DNA from: Clostridiales bacterium
Lineage (GTDB): Bacteria; Bacillota; Clostridia; Lachnospirales; WQUN01
DNA: 9,677 nucleotides
Direction of reading: 5' to 3'
NCBI GenBank assembly: GCA_031269415.1
Contig: JAISZF010000207.1
Span: 1-9,677 of the forward strand
Shown here: in pieces, positions 7,067 through 9,677 of the stretch
Position numbering within the stretch: the stretch's first letter is position 1
How the letters are laid out: the number at the start of each line of letters is the position of its first letter
The notes under the pieces: generated by a model
Databases searched by the model: none
Told to the model about the DNA's origin: nothing
The model's input: only the letters and a program-made list of their open reading frames with translations
Position numbers and translations under genes: made by a program

Positions 7067-8575
7067 ATGGATCAGACAGTGCTTAAAGCCCTCCTGGATA
7101 TGAAGACACATTTCGGCTTGAGGATCTTCCGCAAGGGCAGTTACTTCAGCGGGGCGGTAATGGATATCATCGCGGACAGGCGCACGCGATACCTCATGAG
7201 TATTGCCATAAATAAAATGGACGCGTATACTAAATTGGAAAGCGCGTACAGGGCAAATGACGCCTTCGCACTGGACAGGCTGGTCGCCGAGATGTCGGCC
7301 GATTACGTTATTATAGAAGATGCGGCCAGGGAGACTCTGGAGTACTTTGCGTGGATTGTTACGGATGAGATGAACTCGAATCCGGATGAATATAAGGAGA
7401 TCGAGCCTTCGCCGCGTTTTGCGCCGCTGCCGGAGTATACCGGCGGTCAGCCGACGCAGGAAAACGTTAAGCCCGCCTCCGCCGTACCCGCGGAGAACCC
7501 GGCGCGGCCGCCCGGCGGAGAGAACGCGGAATCACAGTTTCAATTGGGGAATTGCTTCGCTCAGGGCATAGGCGTTGTCAAGGACGAAAAAACGGCATTC
7601 GAATGGTATACGCGTTCCGCTGATCAGGGGCACCCCGGCGCGCAATATCAGATAGGCAGATGTTACGCTGACGGCATAGGCGTCGGGACGGACGAAAAAA
7701 AAGCGGCTTGGTGGTATATTCGGTCCGCTGAAAACGGTTTTCTGGAAGCTCAGTATCAGGCGGGCAGACGCTACCTGACGGGCGTCGGCGTTGAAAAGAA
7801 CGAGCGCAAGGCGGTGGAATGGCTGTCTAAAGCGGCGGTAAGGGGTCACGCCGGCGCGCAGTGCGGTTTAGCGGGCTGCTATCAGAACGGATACGGTATC
7901 TTCACGGACGGTGACGAGGCGTTTGAATGGTACTCACGGGCGGCCAGCCAAGGCCATCCGGAGGCTCAGTATCACCTGGGCGTCTGCTATCTTCTGGGCG
8001 ACGGCGCGCCGGAAGACCACGCGGAGGCGTTTCGGCTGTTCGAGCTTTCAGCGCGGGCGGGTTATTATAAAGCTCAATACAGCCTAGGACGGTGTCATGA
8101 GAATGGCGACGGCGTAGCCGCGGATCAGGAAAAGGCCGTTGAATTTTACGCGCTGGCCGCTAATCAGGGATATTCCCCGGCTCAATATCAATTGGGTGTG
8201 TGTTTACTGAACGGGATCGGTGTTGAAAAGAACACGCGAAAAGCGGCTGAGTACTTTTCGGAAGCTGCGGGGCAGGGCAATGCCGAGGCGCAGTACCGAA
8301 TGGGGAGATGCCGCGCGGCCGGCGCCGGCGTCCCAAGGGATCCCGCCGCGGCGGCGCGTTGGTACGCGATGGCTTCGGAGCAGGGACATACAGACGCTCG
8401 CCGACGGTTAAGCAAGTGCTATGAAACCGGTTTTGGGGTCGATCGGGATCCGGTTATGGCCAGGAAACTGCTGGGCGGCCAACCTTTGGAGAACCCCTCC
8501 GCAGTTCCGCGCCGCCGGCGTAAGCCTGAGAAACGTCAGGGTCTTATTAATTTGTTCCGGGCGGTAGGCAGATAG
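7067..8575 (+). CDS. Sel1-repeat protein with an uncharacterised N-terminal domain (502 aa)
   Basis: A soluble solenoid protein likely to serve as a protein-protein interaction scaffold. Seen: a helical N-terminal domain (about 1-105, including FGLRIFRKG at 16-24) that I do not assign to a named family; a Pro/Ala/Glu-rich linker (about 112-152); eight consecutive 36-residue Sel1-like repeats (157-444) of pattern QYxLGxCYxxGxGVxxDxxKAxxWYxxAAxQGxxxA; a ninth degenerate repeat (445 to about 469); and a strongly basic tail with RRRRKPEKR before LINLF. The start is an ATG with GGGGG five bases upstream (7057-7061). It follows the PP2C gene by 12 bp, so it belongs to the kinase-TerY-PP2C operon. 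It could be the phosphorylation target, a scaffold or an effector; which one is not shown by the sequence. No catalytic motif was recognised. Confidence 0.88.
   Translation: MDQTVLKALLDMKTHFGLRIFRKGSYFSGAVMDIIADRRTRYLMSIAINKMDAYTKLESAYRANDAFALDRLVAEMSADYVIIEDAARETLEYFAWIVTDEMNSNPDEYKEIEPSPRFAPLPEYTGGQPTQENVKPASAVPAENPARPPGGENAESQFQLGNCFAQGIGVVKDEKTAFEWYTRSADQGHPGAQYQIGRCYADGIGVGTDEKKAAWWYIRSAENGFLEAQYQAGRRYLTGVGVEKNERKAVEWLSKAAVRGHAGAQCGLAGCYQNGYGIFTDGDEAFEWYSRAASQGHPEAQYHLGVCYLLGDGAPEDHAEAFRLFELSARAGYYKAQYSLGRCHENGDGVAADQEKAVEFYALAANQGYSPAQYQLGVCLLNGIGVEKNTRKAAEYFSEAAGQGNAEAQYRMGRCRAAGAGVPRDPAAAARWYAMASEQGHTDARRRLSKCYETGFGVDRDPVMARKLLGGQPLENPSAVPRRRRKPEKRQGLINLFRAVGR
7535..8473 (+). repeat. 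Tandem Sel1 repeat block, eight 108-bp units plus one partial
   Basis: Eight exact-length 108-bp coding units (7535-8398) encode 36-residue helix-turn-helix Sel1 repeats without a single insertion or deletion in length, followed by a partial unit to about 8473. The units are diverged in sequence, so this is an old protein repeat and not a recent DNA duplication. Each begins with codons for Q-[FYC]-x-[LIAM] and most carry Cys at position 7. Confidence 0.85.
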
Positions 8576-8633
8576 TAAAGTGAAGTGAAACACGGCATGA
8601 TAGATATAGAAGAAGCGGAAAGGGTTGAAAGCC

Positions 8634-9140
8634 ATGCCGGATGTTGGCATTATTATGGGCAGCGATTCCGATCTGCCGGTTATGAAGGAATCGGCCGCCA
8701 TTTTAGAGAGATTGGGCGTTTCATATGAAATGTCTATCGTATCGGCGCACCGAACGCCGGATGTCATGTATCGGTACGCCCAAACCGCGCGTACGCGCGG
8801 CGTGCGCGTTATAATCGCGGGCGCGGGCGGGGCCGCGCATCTGCCGGGCATGGTCGCGGCGCTGACCACATTACCGGTGATAGGAGTGCCCATAAAGACA
8901 TCCACGCTTAACGGTGTGGATTCACTGTATTCTATAGTGCAAATGCCGGCGGGCGTACCGGTGGCCTCAGTCGCCATAAACAACAGTGTAAACGCCGGGC
9001 TGCTGGCCGCGCGGATCTTGAGCGTCTTTGACGAAACGCTGAGCGATCGGCTGGATTCATACCAGCGTGATATGGCGAAAAGCGTCGAGCACAAGGCTGA
9101 ACGTTTGATGTCGCAGGGGTATAAGGAGTATTTAAGCTGA
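8634..9140 (+). CDS. purE: N5-carboxyaminoimidazole ribonucleotide mutase (PurE class I, 168 aa)
   Basis: PurE converts N5-CAIR to CAIR in de novo purine synthesis, working with PurK; it acts as a cytoplasmic octamer. Seen: IMGSDSDLPVM (7-17), SAHRTP (37-42) with the catalytic His H39, IAGAGGAAHLPGM (61-73), VIGVP (82-86) and SLYSIVQMPAGVPVASVAI (97-115). Length is normal for class I PurE. The ATG at 8634 is preferred because AAAGGG lies nine bases upstream (8619-8624); an in-frame TTG at 8625 would overlap that site and add only three residues. The gene lies 58 bp after the Sel1 gene with no terminator seen between, and a strong terminator follows it, so it may be read from the upstream operon or from an unrecognised promoter. 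No purK, purC or other purine gene is seen downstream in the window. Confidence 0.95.
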   Translation: MPDVGIIMGSDSDLPVMKESAAILERLGVSYEMSIVSAHRTPDVMYRYAQTARTRGVRVIIAGAGGAAHLPGMVAALTTLPVIGVPIKTSTLNGVDSLYSIVQMPAGVPVASVAINNSVNAGLLAARILSVFDETLSDRLDSYQRDMAKSVEHKAERLMSQGYKEYLS

Positions 9141-9144
9141 GAAC

Positions 9145-9187
9145 AAGGGCTGGGCCAACCGAAAAGCCGGTTGGCGTCAGCCCTTTT
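9145..9187 (+). terminator. Rho-independent terminator after purE
   Basis: The outer stem AAGGGCTG (9145-9152) pairs with CAGCCCTT (9178-9185), and the inner stem GCCAACCG (9154-9161) pairs with CGGTTGGC (9168-9175). They are split by a small internal loop, capped by a 6-base loop, and followed by TTTT. It begins five bases after the purE stop and ends the whole plus-strand transcription block. Confidence 0.85.
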
Positions 9188-9348
9188 ACGCCTGCTTCCA
9201 CATAGCCGCGTCGCTATGTAAAGATATTTATTTGTATGAAACAAATACGTCATTGATATAATTGAGAGTAGAGTCTTTTATCCAGGATAATTTATTAACA
9301 TCGTATTCGAACAGATAATCACTGAAAATTAGCGATGATTATTTGTCA
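9188..9348. other. AT-rich intergenic stretch with short hairpins, no gene seen
   Basis: No credible coding region is present. The stretch contains three short perfect inverted repeats: ACATAGC/GCTATGT (9200-9219), TATTTGT/ACAAATA (9229-9247) and ATAATCA/TGATTAT (9315-9342). Base composition is clearly more AT-rich than the genes to the left. The first two sit next to each other and could be remnants of mobile-element ends or a structured RNA, but nothing in the sequence decides this. Confidence 0.4.
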
Positions 9349-9489
9349 ATGAAATACGCTGTCAACGAAAGCGACATAAATGGGCCGGTAATACCTAAAC
9401 TCGTTGGAGCGTTCAAGAAGAGCGCTGTTTATGATACTGATCAATTACGCGAGGAAAGGCTGACGCAAAAATATGAGAATTTTGATTGA
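9349..9489 (+). CDS. Possible antitoxin-like small ORF or remnant upstream of a PIN toxin fragment (46 aa)
   Basis: A 46-codon reading frame from the ATG at 9349 ends in a charged stretch, LREERLTQKYENFD, and overlaps the start of the PIN toxin frame by 17 bases, the overlap style of toxin-antitoxin pairs where the antitoxin comes first. No Shine-Dalgarno is seen and an in-frame stop lies at 9316-9318, so this may be only the C-terminal part of a decayed antitoxin. I recognise no DNA-binding domain in it. The call rests on position more than on sequence. Confidence 0.35.
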   Translation: MKYAVNESDINGPVIPKLVGAFKKSAVYDTDQLREERLTQKYENFD

Positions 9490-9547
9490 CACGAATATTA
9501 TTCTTGATGTTTTGCTCGAACGCAAGCAAATCAGAACTGTAAATTGA
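9473..9547 (+). pseudogene. Truncated PIN-domain (VapC-like) toxin, N-terminal fragment
   Basis: The frame begins MRILIDTNIILDVLLERK, the standard first strand and helix of a bacterial PIN-domain ribonuclease, with the conserved metal-binding Asp at residue 6 followed by T-N. After the ERK the family resemblance stops and the frame ends at a TGA after 24 residues, against about 130-140 for a full toxin. The remaining active-site acids are missing, so it cannot be an active nuclease. The break lies at or just before the start of TnpB-like sequence, implying deletion or transposon-linked rearrangement. Confidence 0.7.
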
Positions 9548-9560
9548 GAGATAATATTAT

Positions 9561-9677
9561 ATGGTTCTTGAGGTTGTGTATAAAATCGACACTCCTGAAG
9601 TATTGGCTGATAATGGGCGCTATATGGGTATAGACATTGGCGTGGACAACTTGGCAGCCATTGCATCAAATACCGGG
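9561..9677 (+). pseudogene. tnpB: TnpB (IS200/IS605 OrfB) internal fragment, RuvC-I region, partial
   Basis: From the ATG at 9561 the frame reads VLEVVYKIDTPEV, then GRYMGIDIGVDNLAAIASNTG up to the window edge. The GIDIGVDNLA block is the RuvC-I motif of TnpB, the RNA-guided nuclease carried by IS200/IS605-family elements, with its catalytic Asp in GID. A full TnpB has roughly 150-200 residues before this motif, but here a stop codon (9552-9554) lies directly upstream in frame and PIN toxin sequence precedes it. The N-terminal half is therefore lost and the gene is probably dead. QIRTV (about 9527-9541, in the PIN fragment frame) resembles the TnpB segment just before this strand, so TnpB homology may begin there with a frameshift. 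The rest lies beyond the window. Confidence 0.75.

Noticed and set aside
7535..8398. 108-bp periodicity considered as a CRISPR-like or satellite array
   Set aside because: The units are diverged, in frame and encode Sel1 repeats; there are no conserved short repeats with unique spacers.
8597..8728. Small ORF of 43 codons between the Sel1 gene and purE
   Set aside because: It has no ribosome site, runs mostly inside purE in another frame and resembles nothing known.
8408..9253. A 281-codon open frame on the minus strand
   Set aside because: It lies opposite purE and the end of the Sel1 gene, both with clear conserved motifs on the plus strand; the minus-strand translation has no recognisable domain and spans the purE terminator.

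Overview
The window looks like a chromosomal segment of a Clostridia-type Firmicute, possibly gut-associated. This rests on strong AGGAGG-type ribosome binding sites, a TTG start with a good Shine-Dalgarno, sigma-A-like promoters, hairpin-plus-T-tract terminators, a moderate GC content with GC-rich genes and AT-rich intergenic DNA, and the style of the glycoside hydrolases. This placement is an inference; there is no rRNA or other phylogenetic marker.

Left part (1-3990): two divergently transcribed carbohydrate genes. On the minus strand is the N-terminal 446 residues of a GH36 alpha-galactosidase, cut by the window edge. On the plus strand is a complete GH2 beta-mannosidase-type enzyme. Together they fit the breakdown of galactomannan-type oligosaccharides. 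Their 159-bp shared intergenic region holds a recognisable promoter for each gene and a perfect 7+7 bp palindrome that could be an operator. A strong terminator closes the mannosidase gene.

Middle part (4010-8575): a tight four-gene operon. It encodes a Ser/Thr-type protein kinase with a C-terminal zinc ribbon, a TerY-like von Willebrand A protein with an intact MIDAS, a PP2C-type phosphatase, and a Sel1-repeat protein with an extra N-terminal domain. The first three match the arrangement known as the TerY phosphorylation triad (TerY-P), a predicted stress-response or anti-phage signalling module. The Sel1 protein is the least characterised member and a candidate for the scaffold, target or effector.

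Right part (8576-9677): a complete purE follows 58 bp behind the Sel1 gene with no visible terminator between, and is closed by its own strong terminator. The other purine genes are not seen. Beyond it is an AT-rich stretch of decayed accessory DNA: a short orphan reading frame of antitoxin type, the first residues of a PIN-domain (VapC-like) toxin, and an internal piece of an IS200/IS605-type TnpB joined almost directly to the toxin fragment. This marks the right end as a site of mobile-element activity and deletion.
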